Part shown: in pieces, positions 12,292 through 24,790 of the stretch
Numbering within the stretch: the first letter of the stretch is position 1
Layout: each line of letters opens with the position of its first letter
Assembly (NCBI GenBank): GCA_014526335.1
Contig: JACTAT010000107.1
Location: 124,001 to 188,000 of the forward strand
Length of the DNA stretch: 64,000 nt
Origin: Chrysaora quinquecirrha
Lineage: Eukaryota; Cnidaria; Scyphozoa; Semaeostomeae; Pelagiidae
Reading direction: 5' to 3'
Notes under the pieces: generated by a model
Databases searched by the model: none
Seen by the model: only the letters and a program-made list of their open reading frames with translations
What the model was told of the DNA's origin: nothing
Made by a program: the position numbers and the translations under genes

Positions 12292-12588
12292 TCAAGGTTA
12301 AGTGTAAGAAAACCACTGACACCTGAGACAGTCAGCTACAGACAGGTTTCGCCCAGTTTCAGGGCTCATCAGTGCAGCTAGACTGAGTGAGGACCCAAAG
12401 GCGCATGCCTTCTTGGCTTCTGAATTCCACCTCCCACGTGTAATACCACTGACAACCTGATGCCTGAAGTCTAACGTTGGGCTAAGGTCCCCACTTAGTC
12501 TAGCTGTACTGATGAGCCCTGAAATTGGGAGAAACCAGTCTGTAGCTGACTGTTTGAGGTGTCAGTGGTTTCTTACACTTAACCTTGA
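12292..12588. repeat. Palindromic MITE
   Basis: Arms of about 100 bp: left starts TCAAGGTTAAGTGTAAG, right ends CTTACACTTAACCTTGA. The inverted match continues through CACTGACACCT, CAGTCAGCTACAGAC and GGGCTCATCAGT, with a short unmatched centre. Confidence 0.8.
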
Positions 12589-12589
12589 A

Positions 12590-13688
12590 CTAGAACTGCA
12601 CTGTGGGATGGCAACAGTCCCCTGAGGGCGTCTAATAGCACTTGCTTGGAGGTCCCGCTCTTGGGTTGTCAATATACTGTCGCGTCTCCAAGGCGCATGC
12701 GTTCTTCTTGGCTACTTTATATATACCGTTTCTACCTCGTATATATACAACTATATCACCAAAGAAACACACGACACGGGTGCAAGCAAAAAATGCCCCC
12801 TATGGAGGGAATAAATCAGAAAAAAGTAGATAAATACAAGACCACCTTTTTCAAAAATGCACGAAATCAGCCCCCACTGTAGTGGGAACAGCTACTTCAT
12901 GTAAATGTAATGTATTTCTTCTTGCACGTTATGATCTTTCTATGTCTTCTATATATTTACGTAAAAACGTCATCAGGGGTGGAAAAGTATCGGAACACGG
13001 GACCATTGGTCCAAGAAAATATTTTGAGTCCCAGAAAAAAATTAATATACTGAACAGATATAAAGCAACTGGTATAACACTTGCCATGTTGCTAGATCAA
13101 GTAAAAGGCTGTTGCAGAATTGATACATAAAGATATTAATCCTTAGGAAGTGCAGATGAAATTCACAATTTGGTTGCTTTGTAAATCAAACCAGCATGCT
13201 TAAGTAGGAACAGATTTTTGCATTTTCGCACTTGTATTAAAAAAAGTGAAGTGAAAGCACTTTTTTATTAGTGTGTATCTTACGATTTTTTTCAGGCCAA
13301 GCCTGACTGTTTGATAACAAACAAGTAAATAATCAAAATAAGTATTTAGATTAGTATTGATCTTTTCTGCTAGTTGGCGGCGCAGTAAATATTCGCTCTG
13401 CGGTCCCAGCAAGAAAAAATTTTTTCCACCCGTGTACGTCATTACAACTAGAACTTTCTGTCAGAACATAGTTGCATGTATAATTTCTAACTGTGCAATA
13501 GATCATGTGACTTGTAAATACTATAACTTTGAAACCCTGTAGATAACTAGTCAGTCAGTATGAAGTCAGTACAAAGTCTGTGTAAAGTCAGTTGATTAGA
13601 CATGATAGAGAATCGTCTCTCAAATGTCGTCTGACTCCGTGTGTTCTCTGCGCGCACGTAAAACCCAAGCAGCAGCAAAGATCCTTTT
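12590..13688. other. No gene recognised
   Basis: Contains a second copy of AAGGCGCATGC..TTCTTGGCT (near 12692, compare 12400) and unremarkable AT-rich DNA. No exon or RNA gene can be supported. Confidence 0.45.
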
Positions 13689-13697
13689 GCTACGAAC

Positions 13698-14184
13698 CCC
13701 GGGGGAGGGGGTTATCTAAGCCTAGTTTTGGACGAGGGCGTGCCATTTCAGTCAAAAATTTGGACCCATAATTCCACCCACGTCTGAAAAATTGTGACCC
13801 ATAACTCCGCAAACCTGATAGAAATTGTGACCCATAATTCCGCAAACATGATGAATGTTATGCCAAATATTCCGCAAGGCAAAGAACATTTTCAGATAAC
13901 AAAATCATCTGATGAAAAGCAAGTAATGTTTAAAGGGCAACCTTGCTGATAGTCCAAAGAGTTATCAGTTCGTACTGCACATTTTGTAAATACTAAGCTT
14001 AATTCTTCAAAATTTCTCCAGATTAGTACCCATAACTCTGCATGTTTCCTCAAATGGTACCCATAAATCCGCGCATACTTCTAAAAACGATATCGATAAT
14101 TCTGCACTTTTTAGAAAAAAAGTACCCCTAAATAATGGCACGTCCCCGTACCCCCAAAACTGTTAAGTTACCCCCCCCCCCTGA
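13698..14184. mobile_element. MITE with 9-bp target duplication and iterated CCCATAA motif
   Basis: Flanked by an exact direct repeat GCTACGAAC (13689-13697 and 14185-14193). Ends are imperfect inverted repeats (GGGGGAGGGGGTTATCTAAG and the reverse of CTTAACAG..TTACCCCC). The interior repeats CCCATAA(T/C)TCCGCA and variants at least six times. The duplication length (8-9 bp) suggests the hAT superfamily, which is an inference. Confidence 0.65.
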
Positions 14185-14567
14185 GCTACGAACGATCCCG
14201 ATAACACCACTAGGGGGAAGTGTTTGAATATCTTATCCCCAGCAATTTTTTCACAAATGCTGCAAATCTCTTATCCATTGTATGTTTTCGCCCTTTGATG
14301 GTAGAATAAAAGGTAGAATATACATCTCGTATACCCTTCGTCTATTAGAAAGAGACGCTTGATGTAGCGTTCATTTCAAAAATTCAAGTTTAGCAACAGG
14401 TGTTTAAAAGAACGCGGTTTTCAATCAGAGAAATGGGGTACCTCTTTTCCTTTATGTCTTGGCTTTTAACTGCATTCGCAATATATTGAAGAACCTCAGG
14501 CCATCCATTGGTCTTGAATTCTTGTTTGGCAATCGAACTTATCTAGAACGCATAAATATCAAATATA

Positions 14568-14755
14568 ATAAGGTGAAGGTGAAGGTGAAATGGTGTTTTA
14601 GCGCCAGTCGCTAGGATCTCAGTAGTAGGTTAACTAATCGAGACCTTGACCCTGGCTGTGACGCTACCGTGGCTGGGCTCGAACCCTGACCACACTAAGC
14701 TTCTGACACCACAAGTCAGCTGGATTATACACCACGAATCCATGGCACCTTCTAT
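14568..14755 (-). repeat. tRNA-derived SINE
   Basis: On the minus strand a Pol III-type A box (TGGTGTATAATCCAGCTG) is followed by a B box (GGGTTCGAGCCC), an unrelated body, and a (CACCTT)n tail ending near 14568. This is classical tRNA-SINE architecture. The tRNA arms do not fold properly. Confidence 0.6.
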
Positions 14756-14799
14756 GACAAAGGGCTTTCTCCTCCATCAAGCCTTGCTATGCCACACTG

Positions 14800-15380
14800 C
14801 AAGACTATTATAAAATCGAATTTTCACTCGAATCGACACCATCGCCAAAGACGGCTCATTTGCCCTTAAGCTCATGTTCATCATCTGTTACGGTTTAGCA
14901 CAGCCAATTTCGACTAATAAAGCCAATTTTTTCACCGTCACATGTTGAAACAAATGATTTCTGATTGGTTGCACGCGGCATGAAAATTATAAAGCCAAAT
15001 TTCAACTCGGTTCGACACTGTACCACTGAGTCAACCCATTTGTCAAAAGCTCATCACCTGTTAGGGATCGGCATGAACAAGTTCAACTCATTAAGCCAAA
15101 TTTTGCATCGTTCCATGCTGAACCAAATTAATTCTGGATGATTCCACGTGGCACGACCATTACAATACCAAATTTCCACTTTGATCCATTCTGTATCATT
15201 GAGTCGACCCATTTATAAAAAGCGAATCACGTATTATGCCCTATCACAATCAAATCGAACTTATAAAGACCAAATTTTTTACCGTTCAATCTCTAACCAA
15301 GTGAATTCTGGTTGGTTCCGCATGGCACAATCTTCACACCAAATTTTTACTTGGCTCGACATGGCATGACAAAGAAAATC
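14800..15380. repeat. Diverged tandem repeat of about 170 bp
   Basis: Related blocks such as GGTTGCACGCGGCATGA (near 14970), GATTCCACGTGGCACGA (15139) and GGTTCCGCATGGCACAA (15312) recur at about 170-bp steps, each accompanied by CCAAATTT(C/T)AACT-like and GAGTC(A/G)ACCCATTT blocks. Old and decayed; no coding. Confidence 0.5.
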
Positions 15381-15603
15381 AAGTCACCTGTAGCTCATTT
15401 ATGTTATGGCTCAACAAAACCGAATTTGACTTAAAGCGACATGTCACACCAGTTTCACGGTCAAATCACCGAACCCATCCATCATATGAATAAGACATCA
15501 CAAAAAATCAACTGATGCTACCAACCAAAGATTGGTAATGAAACCGTTTCTTTTAAATTCAAAGCAGCTGCTTCTCAGAAGTTTCTATGACGTAACGCCC
15601 CAG

Positions 15604-15661
15604 CCAAACGACTCAATTTTTCACTAGACAAGTAATTGAGTGAAAAATCGAGTCGTTTGCC
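15604..15661. repeat. Perfect-stem hairpin
   Basis: AAACGACTCAATTTTTCACT is mirrored by AGTGAAAAATCGAGTCGTTT around a short loop. The same AATCGT-TTGGCC words recur at 16040-16260, suggesting fragments of one element. Confidence 0.6.
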
Positions 15662-15689
15662 ACATTGTTAAGCGAGTTGAGTTGCAAGA

Positions 15690-15985
15690 TGAGTGAGCTC
15701 CTAATCCTTAAGGTAATGACTTTATAGGTGTTAAAAGTTTGAAATAATATAAAGGATTTAAACCGTGAAAAATCACTGCGGTTGAAATTTCACACCCTCA
15801 ATCATTTTATACGGTCAAATCTATTATAAATTTTCAAACTTTTAATTGCTGCAGAATCAACATCGTAAGGACTAGAAGCATAAAAATTGGCCTAAACACT
15901 AAAAGTAAGGTTCTGAAGTCACAATTTCTCTATGACCTAATTTTTAATTCTTTTTGAAAACGAGGCCCTTAGTTTAAATGGTTTA
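15690..15985. repeat. Partial copy of the 18429-18843 palindromic MITE
   Basis: Shares AAAAGTTTGAAA, CACACCCTCAATCATTTT, CAAACTTTTAATTGCTG and the terminal AAAACGAGGCCCTTAGTT with the complete copy. Confidence 0.6.
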
Positions 15986-16001
15986 TTGAAGTTTGATCTC
16001 G

Positions 16002-16260
16002 ATCAAAAAAGCCGAGTGAAACAAAGTTTTATCGAGTGAAAATTTAATCGTTTGGCCACCTTGTTGAGCCAGTCGAGTGCTAGCATGCGCAACAACATGT
16101 CTTGCGTGGGAAATTGCAAAAGGTAGTCATTAAAAAGTGAAAAATCGCATGAAAAATCGAGCGAAGAATCGAATCGTTTTGCCATCCATGCTCGATTCCA
16201 CTTGATTTTGAAATCAAATTTCGAGGGAAAGATCGAGCGAAGAATCGAATTGTTTGGCCA
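16002..16260. repeat. Degenerate GAATCGTTTGGCC repeats
   Basis: TCGAGTGAAA, GCGAAGAATCGAAT and CGTTTGGCCA recur several times in direct orientation. No coding. Confidence 0.45.
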
Positions 16261-16679
16261 AGGCTGAATTCTATCTTAATTATAAATTTATTTGCTTTAA
16301 TCACACTAGGACGCGAAAATTGAAAGTAACTCACAACTTGGCAAGAAGCTTTCCGCACAAGGTGTCTGCAAAAATAGAAAAAGAAAATGGCGGTTTTGTA
16401 AACAATGATACTAACGGAAACTTAAAGAAGAAAAAAAGCAAATACAATATAATTTATGCCATACAAATAACAAGTTCAAAGTGTTACTTACTCTGACTCT
16501 GAACTTAAAACTTCAAGTAGCGATAACTTCAACCTGAAAAATTCATATTATGTGTCATATTATGTGTAATAATAAGATGGCTAAGCACCAAAAAACGACA
16601 TTTGGCATCTACATGAAATTTAAGCTAGACTTTTAATAAACGCTGGTCTCAAGCAAACAAGCCTTAGGCTCATCTACAG

Positions 16680-17010
16680 GGATAGCTACGTTTTCAAAAA
16701 GTTCCGTTTTCAGTCCAATGAAAACGTATAAAAAGTTCTGCGTCTACACGACATTTTCACAACGTTTTCGCAGTCCACATGAAAACGACGACATCACATT
16801 TCCTAACTGTAAATTTTGAAATGCAATACAAATTAACCACAGAAAGTTATTGTTTTTGCTGCATCGTTTTCAAATGTTTGCGTTTTCGGTGTCTACACGG
16901 GAAGATTGCGTTTTTAAAAAGTTGCGTTTTCAAAAGACTCCACTCTGGAAACCATTTTTCAAAAGATTACGTTTTCAGTCGCAGATTTACCGATGTTTTG
17001 TAGACAGAAC
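16680..17010. repeat. Element with iterated CGTTTTCA motif
   Basis: CGTTTTCA or GCGTTTTCAAA is repeated about a dozen times in mixed orientation, with GTCTACACG at two inner positions. Another example of an element whose interior iterates one short word. Short open frames crossing it are not supported. Confidence 0.5.
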
Positions 17011-17159
17011 GCGTTACACGCATTTCTCGACTTTCCAAAGGTCATATTTTAAAATTGCGATAAACAACGGAAACAATTTCGGGCATACAAGTTGTTTCCG
17101 CTGTTTATCACAATTTTGAAGTTTTGTACAACTCAAAGACAGGTCATGTTTTCAAAATT

Positions 17160-18425
17160 TTTTCCACTTCTCCGAGCTCCCCTTCACCGCAGTGCTCAAT
17201 TCACCTCGCCATCCCTACATGAGGGTCCCATCTTACTAAATTTCTAAGGGTCCTGCACGTCTCTGTTACTCCACTGAATCCATCTTACCGTCGAAGTATA
17301 AAGAACCAAGGAAAAACTCTTCCAAAACACGTTTTCAGAGATCATTTCCACAGAATATTTCCAACAGACAAATTATAATAAATTTACCCATTTTTAACAT
17401 CAGGTGCAAGTTTTTTCCAATGTTTGACAATCCTTCTTCTCAGCAAAATGGCTGCATATTGCCTGACCTTCAAAAAAATGAAGCAAAATCGTTCAGGGAT
17501 CAAGTAGACACGAAATCAATTTTCAAAATTGCTTTGGGTTCAATCATATATTCTTGAAAATTTTTAAGCAAATGTTAAAAAGTCTTGTGGAAAAATCAGT
17601 CTTAGTGTTCCCCATATATGACAAATACGTACAAATATGTATGGTGGTGATGAAGGCTCAACATAGAAAAAACACGAAAATTTGAAACGGGAGTAGAGCT
17701 TTGGGCTGTATGACTTGGAGAGTTAGTCGGCAATTTCATTGAGCTCTATAGTTCACTGGAAACATTGTTGGCTGTCCTGTCATGCAATTCCGTTCAAATA
17801 CAATCTATTGTTGTTTGCCGCTTCTGGAAAAATCTCACATAATACTGCCATGTTAATACCATTAAAACTGAAAATGTTAATACAGTATTTCTTTATAAGA
17901 AACTAAAAAATTGATCCAGCAATAAAGTTTCTCAAAATTTTCAGATTTTGAATACTGAAATCTTCTCAAGAGTTTCTTGAAATTCATATTGGCAACATCA
18001 TTATTCTGCCTGAATGATGCTCAAAATCCATTCATGGACCATATTTGAATGCATACAGGTTTCCTGTTTGTCTGCTTGTCACAGAAATGCTATATTGCAG
18101 ACAAAACACAGGAAAAAAAGAAAATTCCTACATAAAAATGACCAGGAGTTTCTTAAATTTTGGGTCATTCAAGAGTCTGGGTTTCTTATAAATAATCTCT
18201 TATAAAAACATGTGTATTACTGTAAACAGTTATGGCAAACATTAGAGCATAAAGTGGAAAACATACATACCGTTGGATTAGTTGATTGACTCAAAACACC
18301 AATGAGTGCTGATACAATTTCAGGACAGGCAAAAGCATTTTTAAGCTGAAGGGTTGCCTGAAAAGAAAAAAGACACTTTGTTTCAAGAGCCACATAAAAG
18401 GATACCTATACCTACAGAATAAACA
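17160..18425. other. No gene recognised
   Basis: AT-rich, with short frames only. No splice-framed exon, RNA gene or clean repeat boundary was identified. Confidence 0.5.
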
Positions 18426-18428
18426 ATA

Positions 18429-18843
18429 CACCTTTTCAACTTAGAGCCTCGTTTTCAAAACTTGCGAAATTTTTTTTGTACAAAAATTTTGACCCCAGAT
18501 TGAGATTGAGCACCTTCATTTTAGTGTTGAGACAAATTTTAACACTTCTGCTCCTCGCAATGTTGATTTTATAGCAATTAAAAGTTTGAAAATTTATAAC
18601 GGATTTAACCGTTAAAATCACTCGGGGTGAAATTTTACACCCTCAGTCATTTTTCACGGTCGAATCCCTTGTAACATTTCAAACTTTTAATCGCTATAAA
18701 ATCAACATTGTAAGGAGTAGAAGCGTTAACATTTGCATGAAAACTAAAACAAAGGTGCGGAATTTGAAGTTGAACCTGAAGTTGGAATGTTTCTGTGACG
18801 CAATTTTCAATTTTTTGAAACGAGGCCCTTAGTTGAAAAGGTG
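18429..18843. mobile_element. Full-length palindromic MITE with TA target site
   Basis: Ends CACCTTTTCAACTTAGAGCC and AGTTGAAAAGGTG, each flanked by TA. The palindrome continues through CTCGTTTTCAAAA and a central inverted pair AAAAGTTTGAAA / TTTCAAACTTTTAAT. About 415 bp, non-coding; a related partial copy is at 15690-15985. Confidence 0.75.
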
Positions 18844-19293
18844 TATAGGAACACTAATTGTGATTCAGGTTTGGGGAAAACCATTTACAACACCATTTAC
18901 AGCAGAATTTTGAGGGTCAAGAGCACTATTTTCAGCCAAGTGTGCCCTGAAAACGTCAGAACAACTAGGACAAATGCCTGTCCATTATGAATTTCACCAT
19001 CACGATGCATTTTTGGTTGATTTTAACTATTTCAATAACTGAAGATATTTTGTTCAAGTGTGCTTTTTCAAATTTATGATTCACATTGTTTATGGTAAGG
19101 GGTGATTTTGCATAGCTCTAATTGCACATCAGGTGTGCCACTGCCACATACTCCAGACTGACATGAAACCTATGCCAGAGATCTGCAACATGGAGTTTAA
19201 AGCTTTCTTAGCAAAATAGTGTAGACCTTAAAGTAAAACATAATGCTTCTTTTAGCATGTTTTCAGTTTTGATTGGCATATTCTTTCCGCTTT

Positions 19294-20360
19294 CTAGACA
19301 AGTCAGCCCACTACCAAGTCAGCCCACCCCTATGGACAAGTTGGCCCACTACATTATTTACTATTAACTTTGTTACTTGTGGGGATACTACGCTCCCATA
19401 CCCCCATTTTTCCAGTGTACATGTGCAATTATATGTACAATATATTATTTTTAGTGGGCCCATTTGGCATACGCTGACAGGCCAACTTGTCCAACACATG
19501 ATGGGCTTACTTGTATAACACATTGTGGGTTGACTTTGTAGTGGGCCGATTTGTCCTGTTATCTTCTCTACTGTGGGGATGCATCCTGGGATACTCACTG
19601 CATATTACTAGAGATGTCGTTTAGTACAGGTTAATTGTCTAAGCAAAGGGTTTCTGTTTAAAGCTTGATAGAATAGCACTTTACATATATGCACAACATT
19701 CATTCTGATATTTGTCCAATGGTAACATTGAAACAATGAAGGTGGTGGGCAGCCAATAAACCTAGCATGTAAGCCTGCCAGTCCTGTCCTGTGGGACCCC
19801 TATGGGCTCTTTGGTAGCAGGTCAACTAGCCCCACTTCTAACTCACCCCTTCTTAGCGATCACAGTAACTTGTAACCTACCTTTATTTACAGTTCAATTC
19901 TTTTCTAGACAAGTCAGCCCACTGCCCAGTCGGCCCACTACCAAGTTGGCCCACTCCCATGGACAATTGTAAGATGGTGAACTGCAATGTGGGCCCACAA
20001 TTTATCTACTAGCTATTCTCTTATTTGTGTGGATATTTGAGGCTGCAAGCCCGGAACTCCCACCTTAACAGTATACATAATGTCTTTTTGTTTCAAATTT
20101 GTTATATTTTCAATGGAATAATTTGGGATGCACTAACAGGGCAGGCCAACTTGTATAACACATGGTGGGTTGACTTTGAATTGAGCCAACTTGTCCTGTT
20201 ACCAGTTGTGGGGAAGAGTTAACTTGGTTTCTAGTCAACTCACCCCACTACCACATTGCCCCACTTCCAACTTGCCCCACTTTTAGGTCAACTTGTACCA
20301 CTTTCAAAGTCACCTTGCCTCCAGCTTCAAAGTTAACTCACCCCACATCAAAAGTCAACT
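19294..20360. repeat. Duplicated element rich in CAAGTTGGCCCAC motif
   Basis: Two related copies (about 19294-19575 and 19905-20218) begin TCTAGACAAGTCAGCCCACT and end near TTGTCCTGTTA. Inside and after them TTGGCCCAC, TTGCCCCAC and TCAACT(T/C)(A/G)CCCCAC recur in both orientations to 20360. Apparent frames here are motif iteration. Confidence 0.6.
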
Positions 20361-22360
20361 TGCCCCTGAACTATGACTATTTTAATTATATGTACTGATA
20401 GAGATTCACTCAATTATTTCATTTTCTTTCATAGACTCACTACAAAAGTCGTAGATTCGCTCCCAGCCCCCCACGCAACACAGCCCGCTCATACTACGAC
20501 TTATAATATTTGAGTGTGGAAAAACGGACTGAAATTCGCTGCCTCGATTTCATTATTTTGTTCAGCTGAAGATGTGGCGACCCCCTGACAGAAATCTCTC
20601 TCATCCTTATTTTTGCAGTGTCTTCAACTCGGCAAAGCAAAACAAAATTACAAAAAAGTTTCAGAGCAGAAAGATGCAAAACAAATGAGATCCAGTTTTG
20701 CTTTTCTTCAGTCCCTTTACGGATCTTGAAATCAATAAATATGCAATAGTTTTTTCTTCCAGAATTGCTTGTAAGTTTGCCTTCGGTAACGGGCAGCAAA
20801 ATGAAACAGACTATACCCTTATTTATTTATAGATACACGAAGCGACGAAGGAATAAAACAACAAAGTTTCGACCTGTTATTCTCATTAATAAGTCAAACT
20901 TTTATGAAATTCTTACCGCTAACAGAAACTAATTTAAATGAAAAGCCAAAACAACAAAATTCTACTTCTGGACCAGTCAGTTTATCAAACAAATTTAGAG
21001 TTACCATGTTGAACTGGGAACGAAACTGGTCGCCCAGATTCAGACAGTCTCAACCTTCAAATTTGATTCAGCTTTTGTTACTTTCTACCGAATCATGGTG
21101 AATGTTTGGGAACATTAATTCGTAAATATCTAAATGACTAAACTGAGTGAACTATGAAGGCAATGTTTTAAATATTTCAAGGCAAACCCGCTTGATCAAA
21201 ACTGAAAAGTTATCTATCTATCTAGATACCTAGATCGCCGAAAAGCTTTAAATTAAAAGTTGAAAAAGAAATATTGGAAAGCTGAATTATTTTAATTGAA
21301 TACTACCGTACCATATAGGTGTCTTTAATTGTTCTGTATTAGCTACTGAAAATGCGGTCAATGAAGCTAAAGAATATTTACTAGAAACTGTTGCAGATGT
21401 TTGCAGGTCTCCAGAGTTCTTCGCAGTTCTTCGGTTCTTCAGGCTGAAAATTCTGTGTTGCCGTGAATTTAAGTCCACACAAAGGAAAGCCAGAAAAACC
21501 TTTCTCTTCCAGCTAAACGCATAAAGCCAACTTTAATTTGCCAAACAAGCACATTTTAGTTGAACAGGAACATTAGAATACTCTTCACCTTTCCAGTTAA
21601 AATTTTGTAATTTATTTGCTGCGGCGCTGGCGTGAAGCTGTGGTAAAGTTTTCCCTCCATTTTCCCGACTGTTATCACGGGGGTCACAATTTCAGAAAAT
21701 GAACGGAAAATGGCACGTGAACAGCTCGAAATCACTAAATTAGCCAATCATATTGCTCGATTTTGAAATGCTGCTCTCTGATTGGAGCGACAAAAAGTTG
21801 GCGCCGATGGCCTAAGTAGTCCGGATTTTGAAACAGTAATATTATGAGTCGTAGTTTGAGCTGCCGCCATTAACAACAGCAACAACTATTTTTGATTTTA
21901 CATTTTTTTGAATGAATTGAATTGAGGTGAAGGCAGCGAAAACTACGACTCATGTAGTAAGTCTAAATATTTCGTCCGGTGTTTCCCGGTTTCTCAATAG
22001 TACAAGTGTGCAAATGCTTGACTCTGCAGTTTGGAGCCCTACCGGTTGGAAAACATGCAAGTTTCAGCCGACGCGTCAGTGCGAGTAGATTGGGAAAACA
22101 ATAGGCTTATTAACATGACAATAGGTCAAACAATAGGAGAGGTGCGAGCGTCATTGCGAGTGGGAGCAAGTTTTCCAACCTGCCCTAGTAATATTGATTT
22201 TCTGAGTGCTCAAAGCACCCGATTCTACAACGGCTTTAACCATGAAAAGGTACTGAGGGTGAAACTTTGCACCCCCAAACTGTTCTAAACCCTTATAAAT
22301 GTGTAAACTTTAAACACTCGTGAAATTTATAATACAAGCACTTAGAGGTTTATTATAGGT
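20361..22360. other. No gene recognised; possible location of the Rieske 5' exon
   Basis: No coding exon can be supported. The Rieske exon at 23152 needs an upstream exon carrying its mitochondrial presequence, which should lie somewhere 5' of it. No presequence-like frame with a phase-1 donor was found here, although short coding pieces could be missed. 22225-22290 has a small hairpin (CTGAGGGTGAAACTTTGCACCC). Confidence 0.4.
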
Positions 22361-22364
22361 TAAT

Positions 22365-22800
22365 TATAGGTTTGCGGCTTCACAGCTTCAACCCTATTTT
22401 GAGTGCGGCTTATGGATTTTGCAATGCTTTTTCTACGGTTTACGGCTTCGGAAAAAGTTGCGGCTTGGTTTTTTTGGTGTGTATTGACATTGGTTTGCGG
22501 CATTTCGCATGCGGCTGCAGATTAGCGGGCAAAAAAGCTACATACATTCTAAATTTCACAATGAATTTGCGTGAAGAGGGCTCTGTGTCGCTAGAAAACG
22601 AAGTAGGAAAAGTAACCAAGCAATCAGGCAAAAAAAGCGACTGGATAAATGTCGCTTGGCAAGCCATTGGAGCCGACAGTGTTATGTCCAGGAGTGATGT
22701 TAATTGGCTACAGCCTTGTGATTTATTTGACGACGGATTGCCGCTTCAAGCTGATTTTTTGCAGTTTTGCGGCTTCTGGACCCCCTATAATAGCCCCCCC
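22365..22800. repeat. Element with iterated TGCGGCTT motif
   Basis: TTTGCGGCTTC, GTGCGGCTTA, TACGGCTTCGG, TTGCGGCTTGG, ATGCGGCTGC and TTTGCGGCTTCTGG occur within 400 bp. A 146-codon open frame without ATG crosses it, but matches no family and is explained by the motif. Confidence 0.5.
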
Positions 22801-23151
22801 CCCCTTAGATAGTAGAAATTTTGCACCTCTACTAAATTTTGGCTGTGTAATAGAAATTCGGTTTCGAAAACTCTACTGTCCTGTATATCTTGACTTTTTT
22901 TAAGCACTTCCATGATTGCAGCCTTTTCACATGGAACAGAGAGTATCACAAATAGCTAACTTCCCATCTGGCAACAAATTTGCTGAGAGCTTTGGCACCA
23001 CAAAGCACAAGCTTAACAGGTGTCAAAAAGCAGGCAAACTCCCAGAGAACAATTAAACAATAAACACTATTGTTTTCTTGATTTTTTCTTAGTTTTGTAT
23101 TGTATTTGATCATTCAGTATTTGAATCATTGAAACTATATCCATCTTGTAG

Positions 23152-23756
23152 GAAAAACTCAAGTAAGATTCAGTCATACTGATCTGTCTGTGCCAGATTT
23201 CTCTGAGTATCGTCGTGACAGCTCAAAAGACCCTAATGCAGCAACATCCCCATATACCCAACGTGCTTTTACCTACATGATGCTGACTGGCTTTGGTGTC
23301 ACAGCAGCCCATGCTGGCAAGAACATCCTTGTTGATTTCCTGTCAACAATGAGTGCATCAGCTGACGTCTTGGCTCTTGCAAAAGTTGAAGTTGATCTAT
23401 CCGCGATTCCTGAGGGTAAAAGTGTCACAATAAAATGGAGAGGAAAGCCATTATTTGTAAGGCATAGAAGTCCCAGTGAAATTGAAGAAGTTAGAGCTGT
23501 TGATGTGAATACACTAAGGGATATTGAAGCAGATGATATCCGTGTCAAGGATCCCAAGTGGCTTGTTGTTCTTGGTGTGTGCACCCATCTTGGCTGTGTG
23601 CCAATTGCAAATGCTGGCGATTATGGTGGATATTACTGCCCGTGCCATGGCTCTCATTATGATGCTTCTGGAAGAATCAGAAGAGGTCCTGCACCATTGA
23701 ACTTAGAAGTACCCGAGTATACATTTACTGATGAGAGTACCCTTGTTGTTGGTTGA
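23152..23756 (+). CDS. UQCRFS1: Rieske iron-sulfur protein of complex III, last exon
   Basis: Encodes the mature part of the cytochrome bc1 complex Rieske subunit, which carries the 2Fe-2S cluster in the mitochondrial intermembrane space and passes electrons from ubiquinol to cytochrome c1. An acceptor AG at 23150-23151 opens the exon in phase 1, and 200 codons follow to TGA at 23754. The order is typical: [19 protein letters not shown], the single membrane anchor ([18 protein letters not shown]), the hinge [16 protein letters not shown], then the cluster domain with CTHLGC and [13 protein letters not shown] (the Cys and His ligands and the disulfide cysteines), ending [16 protein letters not shown]. 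The mitochondrial presequence must come from an upstream exon that I could not find. No stop, frameshift or missing ligand is seen, so it looks functional. Human UQCRFS1 likewise puts most of the mature protein in one exon. Confidence 0.97.
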
Positions 23757-23859
23757 GTTGTTAATGAAATAATCCTTGAAATGTGTACTGTTACTTTGGT
23801 TTGTGTCATGTATTTTATCTGGATTTAATCAATTGACCTGTTATAATACTTCCGGTAAT

Positions 23860-23865
23860 AATAAA
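23860..23865 (+). promoter_or_regulatory. Poly(A) signal of the Rieske gene
   Basis: AATAAA 104 bp after the stop codon, with a T-rich stretch just beyond. A second AATAAA follows near 23930. Confidence 0.7.
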
Positions 23866-24219
23866 CATTTATTTTAAACAGTACTAGAGTGTTTGATTTA
23901 CTAAGAATTTGATCATCAGTGTCATGTGTAAATAAAGTTTGTTTCAAATGTTTTCATGTCATTTTTCTTGCTTGGAAAAGTTTTCATGCGTTGCATCAAG
24001 GGGCATTTCACTCTACAAAAGAGTGTATAAGATTTTGGTTAAAACAAAAGGATTTCCAAGGGATTTCCAGGACAACAATAGGGTTTCCAACAATGGTGTG
24101 CAAGATTCTCATGGAGCGAATTAATTGCCCCAGGCTTTACATAATCCATTTTGAAACAAATAAGGGTTTTCAGACGTCTTTTCTGAAGCTGAGGTTGACC
24201 CTTCCAACCTAATGTACTA

Positions 24220-24790
24220 GTCCTGGCTTTAGCTCAGTGGAGAAAATTGTGTTGGGGTTAGAAAACGTTTGGAAATTCAATAAACTGGGGGTTGGAATAA
24301 AAGGAAAATACATGGGGGTTGGATTAATCGGATAATACATTTCATGGAAACCGCAGACATCTAATAAATTTAAGTATGAAGAAAGAGACAAACATAAACG
24401 GTTAGTTCGACATAACCAGTTAATTTGACATAAACATGAATAAATAAATAAATTTCGACTGGTCCATTCTGTAAGTACGTTTCGAACCTATCACAGGTCC
24501 ATCAGCTACTGATAATACATTTCGATATACTCTGGTACGACTCAACAGCTCAAGCGATATCCTCGGGGAGCAAAGAGGAGCCCACATTACAATGTAGCAA
24601 TATAGATTACAGTATGCGCAGGAAAAAACAGCAAAACGAAAATTTGGGAAATGTGAGTTTATTTATTTCAGCAAATTATGCCCAACTAATAAAAGGGGGT
24701 TGGAATAAAACCGGGGGGTTGGAAATTTTTCAAAAATTGGCAAGCGGGGCGGGGACGATTATTCAGTAAGGCGGGATTGGGGTGTCCCCC
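24220..24790. repeat. Region with iterated GGGGGTTGGA motif
   Basis: GGGGGTTGGAATAAA or GGGGTTGGATTAA appears near 24289, 24315, 24697 and 24715, enclosing unrelated DNA with a B-box-like GTTTCGAACCTATC at 24479. Possibly the two ends of one element; no coding. Confidence 0.4.

Noticed and set aside
22372..22812. 146-codon plus-strand frame
   Set aside because: No ATG at its start, no family, and composition explained by iterated TGCGGCTT.
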